From Halichoerus grypus (lineage: Eukaryota; Chordata; Mammalia; Carnivora; Phocidae), in NCBI RefSeq assembly GCF_964656455.1, contig NW_027555047.1, forward strand, positions 1 through 64,000: a stretch of 64,000 nucleotides of DNA, in the 5' to 3' direction. The notes under the pieces are model-generated. The model searched no databases. It was not told the origin of the DNA and was given only the letters and a program-made list of their open reading frames with translations. Both the position numbers and the translations under genes were made by a program. Below are positions 35,293 to 49,240 of this stretch, in pieces. The stretch's first letter is position 1. Every line of letters begins with the position of its first letter.

Positions 35293-38200
35293 ATAGCAAG
35301 CGTTCTTTTTTTTAATTATTATTTAATGTTTTTATTGTTATGTTAATCCCCATACATTACATCATTAGTTTTAGATATAGTGTTCCATGGTTCATTGTTT
35401 GTGCATAACACCCAGTGCTCCATGCAGAACGTGCCCTGCTCAATACCCATCACCAGGCTAAGCCATCCTCCCAGCCCCCTCCCCTCTAGAACCCTCAGTT
35501 TGTTTTTCAGAGTCCATCATCTCTCATGGTTCTTCTCCCCCTCCGATTTTCCCCCCTTCATTCTTCCCCTCCTGCTGCATTCTTCTTCTTCTTTTTTTCT
35601 TTCTTAACATATATTGCATTATTTGTTTCAGAGGTACAGATCTGAGATTCAACAGTCTTGCACAATTCACAGCGCTTACCAGAACACATACCCTCCACAG
35701 TGTCCATCACCCAGTCACCCCATCCCTCCCACCCCACCCCCCACTCTAGCAACCCTCAGTTTGTTTCCTGAGATTAAGAATTCCTCATATCAGTGAGGTC
35801 ATATGATACATGTCTTTCTCGGTTTGACTTATTTCGCTCAGCATGATACCCTCCAGTTCCATCCACGTCGTTGCAGATGGCAAGATCTCATTCCTTTTGA
35901 TGGCTGCATAATATTCCATTGTATATATATATATATACCCCCTCTTCTTTATCCATTCATCTGTTGGTGGACATGGCTCTTTCCACAGTTTGGCTATTGT
36001 GGACATTCATAGCAAGCGTTCTAACTCGGAGAAACAACACTGAAGAGAAACCGTGCTTTAGCTACCGACGACCTCTATGTGGGAGGAAGCAGTTTAGGGT
36101 GTACGGTGGGTGAGAGCCTGGGGACGGGTTCCGTTTCGTGAAATCGAGGGAGAGACAGGCCGGAGAGAAGGCAGCTCTCAACTCAAACCATGGTTATGGG
36201 GCTAGTACCGTTGCCCCGGGTGTGTGTGCAGGCTTCATGAAAACTGCCTAACTCGAAGGAAAAACTCGCTGGAGAATCCATGCTTCAGCTAAAAGAGCCG
36301 CTCCTGAGGGTGGAAGCATTTTGTTGTGTGCGTGCATGAGAGCACTGCAAGGGAGTCCAAAGCTTTTTGTGAATGAGCCTCAGGCCCCAGCAGAAGGCAG
36401 AACACGACTCCCCATGTATTTCATCACGCTAGCACGGCAGCCCCACTTTTGCATGGAAGTCTAACAGCTAGTGTTCTCACTCGAAGAAACAACACTGTAG
36501 AGAAACCGTGCTTTAGCTACCGTCGACCTCTAGACGGAGGAAGCATTACACGGAGTACCGTGGCTGAGAGCCTGGGGAACGGGTTCCATACGTGAAACCA
36601 AGGGAGAAATAGGTCCGGGCACAAGGCACCTCTGGACTCAGCTCTTGCTACCTGAAGCTAAGACTACTGCTCCATGTGTGCTTGGAATGCTATGTGCTCG
36701 ACCCTGACTGGGAAGAAACAAGCCTGTAAAGAATCCCAGCTGCAGCTCATTCGCCTACCAGGCTACTAACACCAAGAATCAATGCTGTAGCCTTACTGCG
36801 CTTTAGCTACCATTGCCGTTCCTGAAGCCGCAGGAGTTGTATAGTGCTCGTGTATGAGAGACCGGGGAAAGGGTCCCATACGTGAAATGGAGTGAGAAAC
36901 AGGCCGGTGCGGAAGGCAGCTCTCAACTCACCTCTTGTTTATGAGGCTAGTCCCCTTGCCCCGGGTGTGCCTGCAGGCCATAAGCCAACCACCTAACTCA
37001 AAGGAACAACTCTGTAGGGAATTCCTGCTTCGGCTAAAAGAGCCATGCCTCAGGGTGGACGCATTGTGTGGTGTGCATGCGTGAGTGCACAGCAAGGGAG
37101 TCCAAAACCATTTTCCTTGTGAGACCCAGGCCCCGGAAGAAGCCAGAACACGACTCCCCACTTGCTCCATGAAACTACTACTGCGGCCCCACTTTTGAAT
37201 GGAAGTCTAATAGCTAGCTTTCTAACTCGAACAAACAACACTGTAGACAAACCGTGCTTTAGCTACCGTCGACCTCTCTGTGGGCGAAGCAGTTTAGGGT
37301 GTACTGTGGCTGAGAGCCTGGGGACGGTTTCAATATCGTAATATCGGGGGAGAGACAGGCCGGTACAGAAGGCAGCTCTCAACCCACATCATGGTTATGG
37401 GGCTAGTACCGTTGCCCAGGGTAAACACAGCCACCTAACTCGAAGGAGAATCTCGGTTCAGAGCTTGTGCGTCAGGTCAAACAGCTGCTCCTGAGGGTGG
37501 CAGCATTTTGTTGTGTGCGTGCGTGAGAGCACTGCAAGGAAGTCCAAAGCTTTTTGCGAGCGAGACTCAGGCCCCAGCGAAAGGCAGAACACGACTCCCC
37601 ATGTGTTTCATCACGCTAGCACGGCAGCCCCACTTTTGCATGGAAGTCTAATAGCTAGCGTTCTAACTCGAAGAAACTACACAGCAGAGAAACCGTGCTT
37701 TAGCTACCGTCGACCTCTCTGTGGGCGAAGCAGTTTAGGGTGTACTGTGGCTGAGAGCCTGGGCACAGTTTCAATATCATAATATCGGGGAGAGGCAGGC
37801 CGGTACAGAAGGCAGCTCTCAACACACATCATGGTTATGGGGCTGCTACCGTTCGCCAGGGTGTGTGTGCAGGCTTCAACACAGCCACCTAACTCGAAGG
37901 AAAACTTGATTGAGAGCCTGTGCTTCAGGTAAAACAGGTGCTCCTGAGGGTGGCAGCATTTTGTTGTGTGCGTGCGTGAGAGTAGTGCAAGGGAGTCCAA
38001 AGCTTTTTGCGAGTGAGACTCAGGCCCCAGCAAAAGGCAGAACACGACTCCCCATGTGTTTGACCAAGCTAGCACGGCAGCCCCACATTTGCATGGCAGT
38101 CTAATAGCTAGCGTTCTAACTCGAAGAAACAACACTGTAGAGAAACCGTGCTTTAGCTACCGTCGACCTCTCTGTGGGCGGAGCAGTTTAGGGTGTACTG

Positions 38201-39704
38201 TGGCTGAGAGCCTGGGGACGGTTTCAATATCGTAATATCGGGGAGAGACAGGCCGGTACAGAAGGCAGCTCTTAACTCACATCCTGGTTATGGGGCTAGT
38301 ACCATTCGAGAGGGTGTGTGTGCCGCCTTAAACAGAGCCACCTAACTCGAAGGAAAAACTCGGTTGAGAGCCTGTGCTGCAGGTAAAACAGCTGCTCCTG
38401 AGGGTGGCAGCATTTTGTGGTGTGCGTGCGTGAGAGCACTGCAAGGGAGTCCAAAGCTTTTTGCGAGTGAGACTCAGGCCCCTGCGAAAGGCAGAACACG
38501 ACTCCCCATGTGTTTGACCAAGCTAGCACGGCAGCCCCACATTTGCATGGCAGTCTAATAGCTAGCGTTCTAACTCGAAGAAACAACACGGTAGAGAAAT
38601 CGTGCTTTAGCTACCATCCACGTCTCTGAGGGAGGAAGCACTTTCCAGGCTACCGTGGGTGAGAGCCTCGGGAACGGGTTCCTTACGTGAGACCGAGGGA
38701 GAAGAAGTCCGGGCCACAAGGCACCTCTCGACTCAGCTCTTGTTACCTGAAGCTAACGCTACTGCTCCATGTGTGCATAGGAATGCTAAGTGCTCCACAC
38801 TGTTTTGGCAGAAAGAAGCCGGTCAAGAATCCCAGCTTCAGCTCATTCGCCTCTCCACAGGGTGGCAGGATTTTCAACTCTGCTTGAGTGCAAACCTGGG
38901 GAATGAGTCCCAGCAGAATTCCGAGGCAGAAATAAGCATGGGCAGGAGGCAGCTATCGACTCAACTCTTGTTTCGGGAAACTAGATCGGCTCTCCCGTGT
39001 GTGCGTGTAGTCCTAAGTGCCATCCACCCAACGGAAAGGAACAAAAGTGCGGAGGACCCGTGCCTCAGCAAAGATCGCCCTTCCTGAGCGTGCACTTCAT
39101 CTGTTGTGTGTTTTTGTGAAAGCATGAGAAATGGAACCTAAACGTAACTCGGAGTGAGAAGCAGGCCTGGAAGGAAGGCTGCTGTCGACTCCCCTCTTGT
39201 TTGAGGAGATTAGCACTGCTGTACCCTGTGTGCCTGGAAGCCTAGTTCCCAGGCTACTAACACCAAGAATCAATGCTATAGAGTTACTGCGCTTGAGTTA
39301 ACATTGCCGTTCCTGAAGCCAGAGGAATTTGACAGTGCTCGTGTCTGTCTGAGAGCCCGGGGAAAGGGTCCCATACGTGAAATGGAGTGAGAAACAGGCC
39401 GGAGCGGAAGGCAGTTCTCAACTCACCTCTTGTTTATGAGGCTAGTACCCTTGCCCCGGGTGTGCCTGCAGGGCTAAAGCCAACCACCTAACTCAAAGGA
39501 ACAACTCTGTAGAGATTTCCTGCTTCGGCTAAAGTAGCCATGCCGGAGGGTGGACGCATTTTGCTGTGTGCATGCGTGAGCGCACTGCAAGTGAGTCCAG
39601 ACCCATTTTCCGTGTGGGACTCAGGCCCCGGCAGAAGGCAGAACATGACTCCCCACTTGTTTCCTGAGGCTAGCACTGCGGCCCCACTTTTGCATGGAAG
39701 TCTA
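35293..39704 (+). repeat. Macrosatellite unit 9
   Basis: Full 4412-bp unit, longer (TA)n form. It shares the block E variant with unit 8 (G at 38335) and has a private G-to-C change at 38669 in block F. Confidence 0.96.
35307..36008 (-). mobile_element. L1: LINE-1 fragment, unit 9
   Basis: Copy of the same insertion, 702 bp. Duplications at 35293-35306 and 36009-36022. The ORF2 tail 35785-36006 is open. Confidence 0.95.
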
Positions 39705-42700
39705 ATAGCAAGCGTTCTTTTTTTTAATTATTATTTAATGTTTTTATTGTTATGTTAATCCCCATACATTACATCATTAGTTTTAGATATAGTGTTCCAT
39801 GGTTCATTGTTTGTGCATAACACCCAGTGCTCCATGCAGAACGTGCCCTGCTCAATACCCATCACCAGGCTAAGCCATCCTCCCAGCCCCCTCCCCTCTA
39901 GAACCCTCAGTTTGTTTTTCAGAGTCCATCATCTCTCATGGTTCTTCTCCCCCTCCGATTTTCCCCCCTTCATTCTTCCCCTCCTGCTGCATTCTTCTTC
40001 TTCTTTTTTTCTTTCTTAACATATATTGCATTATTTGTTTCAGAGGTACAGATCTGAGATTCAACAGTCTTGCACAATTCACAGCGCTTACCAGAACACA
40101 TACCCTCCACAGTGTCCATCACCCAGTCACCCCATCCCTCCCACCCCACCCCCCACTCTAGCAACCCTCAGTTTGTTTCCTGAGATTAAGAATTCCTCAT
40201 ATCAGTGAGGTCATATGATACATGTCTTTCTCGGTTTGACTTATTTCGCTCAGCATGATACCCTCCAGTTCCATCCACGTCGTTGCAGATGGCAAGATCT
40301 CATTCCTTTTGATGGCTGCATAATATTCCATTGTATATATATATATACCCCCTCTTCTTTATCCATTCATCTGTTGGTGGACATGGCTCTTTCCACAGTT
40401 TGGCTATTGTGGACATTCATAGCAAGCGTTCTAACTCGGAGAAACAACACTGAAGAGAAACCGTGCTTTAGCTACCGACGACCTCTATGTGGGAGGAAGC
40501 AGTTTAGGGTGTACGGTGGGTGAGAGCCTGGGGACGGGTTCCGTTTCGTGAAATCGAGGGAGAGACAGGCCGGAGAGAAGGCAGCTCTCAACTCAAACCA
40601 TGGTTATGGGGCTAGTACCGTTGCCCCGGGTGTGTGTGCAGGCTTCATGAAAACTGCCTAACTCGAAGGAAAAACTCGCTGGAGAATCCATGCTTCAGCT
40701 AAAAGAGCCGCTCCTGAGGGTGGAAGCATTTTGTTGTGTGCGTGCATGAGAGCACTGCAAGGGAGTCCAAAGCTTTTTGTGAATGAGCCTCAGGCCCCAG
40801 CAGAAGGCAGAACACGACTCCCCATGTATTTCATCACGCTAGCACGGCAGCCCCACTTTTGCATGGAAGTCTAACAGCTAGTGTTCTCACTCGAAGAAAC
40901 AACACTGTAGAGAAACCGTGCTTTAGCTACCGTCGACCTCTAGACGGAGGAAGCATTACACGGAGTACCGTGGCTGAGAGCCTGGGGAACGGGTTCCATA
41001 CGTGAAACCAAGGGAGAAATAGGTCCGGGCACAAGGCACCTCTGGACTCAGCTCTTGCTACCTGAAGCTAAGACTACTGCTCCATGTGTGCTTGGAATGC
41101 TATGTGCTCGACCCTGACTGGGAAGAAACAAGCCTGTAAAGAATCCCAGCTGCAGCTCATTCGCCTACCAGGCTACTAACACCAAGAATCAATGCTGTAG
41201 CCTTACTGCGCTTTAGCTACCATTGCCGTTCCTGAAGCCGCAGGAGTTGTATAGTGCTCGTGTATGAGAGACCGGGGAAAGGGTCCCATACGTGAAATGG
41301 AGTGAGAAACAGGCCGGTGCGGAAGGCAGCTCTCAACTCACCTCTTGTTTATGAGGCTAGTCCCCTTGCCCCGGGTGTGCCTGCAGGCCATAAGCCAACC
41401 ACCTAACTCAAAGGAACAACTCTGTAGGGAATTCCTGCTTCGGCTAAAAGAGCCATGCCTCAGGGTGGACGCATTGTGTGGTGTGCATGCGTGAGTGCAC
41501 AGCAAGGGAGTCCAAAACCATTTTCCTTGTGAGACCCAGGCCCCGGAAGAAGCCAGAACACGACTCCCCACTTGCTCCATGAAACTACTACTGCGGCCCC
41601 ACTTTTGAATGGAAGTCTAATAGCTAGCTTTCTAACTCGAACAAACAACACTGTAGACAAACCGTGCTTTAGCTACCGTCGACCTCTCTGTGGGCGAAGC
41701 AGTTTAGGGTGTACTGTGGCTGAGAGCCTGGGGACGGTTTCAATATCGTAATATCGGGGGAGAGACAGGCCGGTACAGAAGGCAGCTCTCAACCCACATC
41801 ATGGTTATGGGGCTAGTACCGTTGCCCAGGGTAAACACAGCCACCTAACTCGAAGGAGAATCTCGGTTCAGAGCTTGTGCATCAGGTCAAACAGCTGCTC
41901 CTGAGGGTGGCAGCATTTTGTTGTGTGCGTGCGTGAGAGCACTGCAAGGAAGTCCAAAGCTTTTTGCGAGCGAGACTCAGGCCCCAGCGAAAGGCAGAAC
42001 ACGACTCCCCATGTGTTTCATCACGCTAGCACGGCAGCCCCACTTTTGCATGGAAGTCTAATAGCTAGCGTTCTAACTCGAAGAAACTACACAGCAGAGA
42101 AACCGTGCTTTAGCTACCGTCGACCTCTCTGTGGGCGAAGCAGTTTAGGGTGTACTGTGGCTGAGAGCCTGGGCACAGTTTCAATATCATAATATCGGGG
42201 AGAGGCAGGCCGGTACAGAAGGCAGCTCTCAACACACATCATGGTTATGGGGCTGCTACCGTTCGCCAGGGTGTGTGTGCAGGCTTCAACACAGCCACCT
42301 AACTCGAAGGAAAACTTGATTGAGAGCCTGTGCTTCAGGTAAAACAGGTGCTCCTGAGGGTGGCAGCATTTTGTTGTGTGCGTGCGTGAGAGTAGTGCAA
42401 GGGAGTCCAAAGCTTTTTGCGAGTGAGACTCAGGCCCCAGCAAAAGGCAGAACACGACTCCCCATGTGTTTGACCAAGCTAGCACGGCAGCCCCACATTT
42501 GCATGGCAGTCTAATAGCTAGCGTTCTAACTCGAAGAAACAACACTGTAGAGAAACCGTGCTTTAGCTACCGTCGACCTCTCTGTGGGCGGAGCAGTTTA
42601 GGGTGTACTGTGGCTGAGAGCCTGGGGACGGTTTCAATATCGTAATATCGGGGAGAGACAGGCCGGTACAGAAGGCAGCTCTTAACTCACATCCTGGTTA

Positions 42701-44114
42701 TGGGGCTAGTACCATTCGAGAGGGTGTGTGTGCCGCCTTAAACACAGCCACCTAACTCGAAGGAAAAACTCGGTTGAGAGCCTGTGCTGCAGGTAAAACA
42801 GCTGCTCCTGAGGGTGGCAGCATTTTGTGGTGTGCGTGCGTGAGAGCACTGCAAGGGAGTCCAAAGCTTTTTGCGAGTGAGACTCAGGCCCCTGCGAAAG
42901 GCAGAACACGACTCCCCATGTGTTTGACCAAGCTAGCACGGCAGCCCCACATTTGCATGGCAGTCTAATAGCTAGCGTTCTAACTCGAAGAAACAACACG
43001 GTAGAGAAATCGTGCTTTAGCTACCATCCACGTCTCTGAGGGAGGAAGCACTTTCCAGGCTACCGTGGGTGAGAGCCTGGGGAACGGGTTCCTTACGTGA
43101 GACCGAGGGAGAAGAAGTCCGGGCCACAAGGCACCTCTCGACTCAGCTCTTGTTACCTGAAGCTAACGCTACTGCTCCATGTGTGCATAGGAATGCTAAG
43201 TGCTCCACACTGTTTTGGCAGAAAGAAGCCGGTCAAGAATCCCAGCTTCAGCTCATTCGCCTCTCCACAGGGTGGCAGGATTTTCAACTCTGCTTGAGTG
43301 CAAACCTGGGGAATGAGTCCCAGCAGAATTCCGAGGCAGAAATAAGCATGGGCAGGAGGCAGCTATCGACTCAACTCTTGTTTCGGGAAACTAGATCGGC
43401 TCTCCCGTGTGTGCGTGTAGTCCTAAGTGCCATCCACCCAACGGAAAGGAACAAAAGTGCGGAGGACCCGTGCCTCAGCAAAGATCGCCCTTCCTGAGCG
43501 TGCACTTCATCTGTTGTGTGTTTTTGTGAAAGCATGAGAAATGGAACCTAAACGTAACTCGGAGTGAGAAGCAGGCCTGGAAGGAAGGCTGCTGTCGACT
43601 CCCCTCTTGTTTGAGGAGATTAGCACTGCTGTACCCTGTGTGCCTGGAAGCCTAGTTCCCAGGCTACTAACACCAAGAATCAATGCTATAGAGTTACTGC
43701 GCTTGAGTTAACATTGCCGTTCCTGAAGCCAGAGGAATTTGACAGTGCTCGTGTCTGTCTGAGAGCCCGGGGAAAGGGTCCCATACGTGAAATGGAGTGA
43801 GAAACAGGCCGGAGCGGAAGGCAGTTCTCAACTCACCTCTTGTTTATGAGGCTAGTACCCTTGCCCCGGGTGTGCCTGCAGGGCTAAAGCCAACCACCTA
43901 ACTCAAAGGAACAACTCTGTAGAGATTTCCTGCTTCGGCTAAAGTAGCCATGCCGGAGGGTGGACGCATTTTGCTGTGTGCATGCGTGAGCGCACTGCAA
44001 GTGAGTCCAGACCCATTTTCCGTGTGGGACTCAGGCCCCGGCAGAAGGCAGAACATGACTCCCCACTTGTTTCCTGAGGCTAGCACTGCGGCCCCACTTT
44101 TGCATGGAAGTCTA
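39705..44114 (+). repeat. Macrosatellite unit 10
   Basis: Full 4410-bp unit, shorter (TA)n form. It has a private G-to-A change at 41881 in block C, which removes a CpG. Confidence 0.96.
39719..40418 (-). mobile_element. L1: LINE-1 fragment, unit 10
   Basis: Copy of the same insertion, 700 bp, shorter (TA)n. Duplications at 39705-39718 and 40419-40432. The ORF2 remnant 40197-40416 is frame-shifted. Confidence 0.95.
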
Positions 44115-47100
44115 ATAGCAAGCGTTCTTTTTTTTAATTATTATTTAATGTTTTTATTGTTATGTTAATCCCCATACATTACATCATTAGTTTTAGATAT
44201 AGTGTTCCATGGTTCATTGTTTGTGCATAACACCCAGTGCTCCATGCAGAACGTGCCCTGCTCAATACCCATCACCAGGCTAAGCCATCCTCCCAGCCCC
44301 CTCCCCTCTAGAACCCTCAGTTTGTTTTTCAGAGTCCATCATCTCTCATGGTTCTTCTCCCCCTCCGATTTTCCCCCCTTCATTCTTCCCCTCCTGCTGC
44401 ATTCTTCTTCTTCTTTTTTTCTTTCTTAACATATATTGCATTATTTGTTTCAGAGGTACAGATCTGAGATTCAACAGTCTTGCACAATTCACAGCGCTTA
44501 CCAGAACACATACCCTCCACAGTGTCCATCACCCAGTCACCCCATCCCTCCCACCCCACCCCCCACTCTAGCAACCCTCAGTTTGTTTCCTGAGATTAAG
44601 AATTCCTCATATCAGTGAGGTCATATGATACATGTCTTTCTCGGTTTGACTTATTTCGCTCAGCATGATACCCTCCAGTTCCATCCACGTCGTTGCAGAT
44701 GGCAAGATCTCATTCCTTTTGATGGCTGCATAATATTCCATTGTATATATATATATACCCCCTCTTCTTTATCCATTCATCTGTTGGTGGACATGGCTCT
44801 TTCCACAGTTTGGCTATTGTGGACATTCATAGCAAGCGTTCTAACTCGGAGAAACAACACTGAAGAGAAACCGTGCTTTAGCTACCGACGACCTCTATGT
44901 GGGAGGAAGCAGTTTAGGGTGTACGGTGGGTGAGAGCCTGGGGACGGGTTCCGTTTCGTGAAATCGAGGGAGAGACAGGCCGGAGAGAAGGCAGCTCTCA
45001 ACTCAAACCATGGTTATGGGGCTAGTACCGTTGCCCCGGGTGTGTGTGCAGGCTTCATGAAAACTGCCTAACTCGAAGGAAAAACTCGCTGGAGAATCCA
45101 TGCTTCAGCTAAAAGAGCCGCTCCTGAGGGTGGAAGCATTTTGTTGTGTGCGTGCATGAGAGCACTGCAAGGGAGTCCAAAGCTTTTTGTGAATGAGCCT
45201 CAGGCCCCAGCAGAAGGCAGAACACGACTCCCCATGTATTTCATCACGCTAGCACGGCAGCCCCACTTTTGCATGGAAGTCTAACAGCTAGTGTTCTCAC
45301 TCGAAGAAACAACACTGTAGAGAAACCGTGCTTTAGCTACCGTCGACCTCTAGACGGAGGAAGCATTACACGGAGTACCGTGGCTGAGAGCCTGGGGAAC
45401 GGGTTCCATACGTGAAACCAAGGGAGAAATAGGTCCGGGCACAAGGCACCTCTGGACTCAGCTCTTGCTACCTGAAGCTAAGACTACTGCTCCATGTGTG
45501 CTTGGAATGCTATGTGCTCGACCCTGACTGGGAAGAAACAAGCCTGTAAAGAATCCCAGCTGCAGCTCATTCGCCTACCAGGCTACTAACACCAAGAATC
45601 AATGCTGTAGCCTTACTGCGCTTTAGCTACCATTGCCGTTCCTGAAGCCGCAGGAGTTGTATAGTGCTCGTGTATGAGAGACCGGGGAAAGGGTCCCATA
45701 CGTGAAATGGAGTGAGAAACAGGCCGGTGCGGAAGGCAGCTCTCAACTCACCTCTTGTTTATGAGGCTAGTCCCCTTGCCCCGGGTGTGCCTGCAGGCCA
45801 TAAGCCAACCACCTAACTCAAAGGAACAACTCTGTAGGGAATTCCTGCTTCGGCTAAAAGAGCCATGCCTCAGGGTGGACGCATTGTGTGGTGTGCATGC
45901 GTGAGTGCACAGCAAGGGAGTCCAAAACCATTTTCCTTGTGAGACCCAGGCCCCGGAAGAAGCCAGAACACGACTCCCCACTTGCTCCATGAAACTACTA
46001 CTGCGGCCCCACTTTTGAATGGAAGTCTAATAGCTAGCTTTCTAACTCGAACAAACAACACTGTAGACAAACCGTGCTTTAGCTACCGTCGACCTCTCTG
46101 TGGGCGAAGCAGTTTAGGGTGTACTGTGGCTGAGAGCCTGGGGACGGTTTCAATATCGTAATATCGGGGGAGAGACAGGCCGGTACAGAAGGCAGCTCTC
46201 AACCCACATCATGGTTATGGGGCTAGTACCGTTGCCCAGGGTAAACACAGCCACCTAACTCGAAGGAGAATCTCGGTTCAGAGCTTGTGCGTCAGGTCAA
46301 ACAGCTGCTCCTGAGGGTGGCAGCATTTTGTTGTGTGCGTGCGTGAGAGCACTGCAAGGAAGTCCAAAGCTTTTTGCGAGCGAGACTCAGGCCCCAGCGA
46401 AAGGCAGAACACGACTCCCCATGTGTTTCATCACGCTAGCACGGCAGCCCCACTTTTGCATGGAAGTCTAATAGCTAGCGTTCTAACTCGAAGAAACTAC
46501 ACAGCAGAGAAACCGTGCTTTAGCTACCGTCGACCTCTCTGTGGGCGAAGCAGTTTAGGGTGTACTGTGGCTGAGAGCCTGGGCACAGTTTCAATATCAT
46601 AATATCGGGGAGAGGCAGGCCGGTACAGAAGGCAGCTCTCAACACACATCATGGTTATGGGGCTGCTACCGTTCGCCAGGGTGTGTGTGCAGGCTTCAAC
46701 ACAGCCACCTAACTCGAAGGAAAACTTGATTGAGAGCCTGTGCTTCAGGTAAAACAGGTGCTCCTGAGGGTGGCAGCATTTTGTTGTGTGCGTGCGTGAG
46801 AGTAGTGCAAGGGAGTCCAAAGCTTTTTGCGAGTGAGACTCAGGCCCCAGCAAAAGGCAGAACACGACTCCCCATGTGTTTGACCAAGCTAGCACGGCAG
46901 CCCCACATTTGCATGGCAGTCTAATAGCTAGCGTTCTAACTCGAAGAAACAACACTGTAGAGAAACCGTGCTTTAGCTACCGTCGACCTCTCTGTGGGCG
47001 GAGCAGTTTAGGGTGTACTGTGGCTGAGAGCCTGGGGACGGTTTCAATATCGTAATATCGGGGAGAGACAGGCCGGTACAGAAGGCAGCTCTTAACTCAC

Positions 47101-48524
47101 ATCCTGGTTATGGGGCTAGTACCATTCGAGAGGGTGTGTGTGCCGCCTTAAACACAGCCACCTAACTCGAAGGAAAAACTCGGTTGAGAGCCTGTGCTGC
47201 AGGTAAAACAGCTGCTCCTGAGGGTGGCAGCATTTTGTGGTGTGCGTGCGTGAGAGCACTGCAAGGGAGTCCAAAGCTTTTTGCGAGTGAGACTCAGGCC
47301 CCTGCGAAAGGCAGAACACGACTCCCCATGTGTTTGACCAAGCTAGCACGGCAGCCCCACATTTGCATGGCAGTCTAATAGCTAGCGTTCTAACTCGAAG
47401 AAACAACACGGTAGAGAAATCGTGCTTTAGCTACCATCCACGTCTCTGAGGGAGGAAGCACTTTCCAGGCTACCGTGGGTGAGAGCCTGGGGAACGGGTT
47501 CCTTACGTGAGACCGAGGGAGAAGAAGTCCGGGCCACAAGGCACCTCTCGACTCAGCTCTTGTTACCTGAAGCTAACGCTACTGCTCCATGTGTGCATAG
47601 GAATGCTAAGTGCTCCACACTGTTTTGGCAGAAAGAAGCCGGTCAAGAATCCCAGCTTCAGCTCATTCGCCTCTCCACAGGGTGGCAGGATTTTCAACTC
47701 TGCTTGAGTGCAAACCTGGGGAATGAGTCCCAGCAGAATTCCGAGGCAGAAATAAGCATGGGCAGGAGGCAGCTATCGACTCAACTCTTGTTTCGGGAAA
47801 CTAGATCGGCTCTCCCGTGTGTGCGTGTAGTCCTAAGTGCCATCCACCCAACGGAAAGGAACAAAAGTGCGGAGGACCCGTGCCTCAGCAAAGATCGCCC
47901 TTCCTGAGCGTGCACTTCATCTGTTGTGTGTTTTTGTGAAAGCATGAGAAATGGAACCTAAACGTAACTCGGAGTGAGAAGCAGGCCTGGAAGGAAGGCT
48001 GCTGTCGACTCCCCTCTTGTTTGAGGAGATTAGCACTGCTGTACCCTGTGTGCCTGGAAGCCTAGTTCCCAGGCTACTAACACCAAGAATCAATGCTATA
48101 GAGTTACTGCGCTTGAGTTAACATTGCCGTTCCTGAAGCCAGAGGAATTTGACAGTGCTCGTGTCTGTCTGAGAGCCCGGGGAAAGGGTCCCATACGTGA
48201 AATGGAGTGAGAAACAGGCCGGAGCGGAAGGCAGTTCTCAACTCACCTCTTGTTTATGAGGCTAGTACCCTTGCCCCGGGTGTGCCTGCAGGGCTAAAGC
48301 CAACCACCTAACTCAAAGGAACAACTCTGTAGAGATTTCCTGCTTCGGCTAAAGTAGCCATGCCGGAGGGTGGACGCATTTTGCTGTGTGCATGCGTGAG
48401 CGCACTGCAAGTGAGTCCAGACCCATTTTCCGTGTGGGACTCAGGCCCCGGCAGAAGGCAGAACATGACTCCCCACTTGTTTCCTGAGGCTAGCACTGCG
48501 GCCCCACTTTTGCATGGAAGTCTA
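44115..48524 (+). repeat. Macrosatellite unit 11
   Basis: Full 4410-bp unit with the shorter (TA)n form. It appears identical to unit 4 by eye. Confidence 0.96.
44129..44828 (-). mobile_element. L1: LINE-1 fragment, unit 11
   Basis: Copy of the same insertion, 700 bp, shorter (TA)n. Duplications at 44115-44128 and 44829-44842. The ORF2 remnant 44607-44826 is frame-shifted. Confidence 0.95.
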
Positions 48525-48538
48525 ATAGCAAGCGTTCT

Positions 48539-49240
48539 TTTTTTTAATTATTATTTAATGTTTTTATTGTTATGTTAATCCCCATACATTACATCATTAG
48601 TTTTAGATATAGTGTTCCATGGTTCATTGTTTGTGCATAACACCCAGTGCTCCATGCAGAACGTGCCCTGCTCAATACCCATCACCAGGCTAAGCCATCC
48701 TCCCAGCCCCCTCCCCTCTAGAACCCTCAGTTTGTTTTTCAGAGTCCATCATCTCTCATGGTTCTTCTCCCCCTCCGATTTTCCCCCCTTCATTCTTCCC
48801 CTCCTGCTGCATTCTTCTTCTTCTTTTTTTCTTTCTTAACATATATTGCATTATTTGTTTCAGAGGTACAGATCTGAGATTCAACAGTCTTGCACAATTC
48901 ACAGCGCTTACCAGAACACATACCCTCCACAGTGTCCATCACCCAGTCACCCCATCCCTCCCACCCCACCCCCCACTCTAGCAACCCTCAGTTTGTTTCC
49001 TGAGATTAAGAATTCCTCATATCAGTGAGGTCATATGATACATGTCTTTCTCGGTTTGACTTATTTCGCTCAGCATGATACCCTCCAGTTCCATCCACGT
49101 CGTTGCAGATGGCAAGATCTCATTCCTTTTGATGGCTGCATAATATTCCATTGTATATATATATATATACCCCCTCTTCTTTATCCATTCATCTGTTGGT
49201 GGACATGGCTCTTTCCACAGTTTGGCTATTGTGGACATTC
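48539..49240 (-). mobile_element. L1: LINE-1 fragment, unit 12
   Basis: Copy of the same insertion, 702 bp, in a unit that lacks block E. Duplications at 48525-48538 and 49241-49254. The ORF2 tail 49017-49238 is open. Confidence 0.95.
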
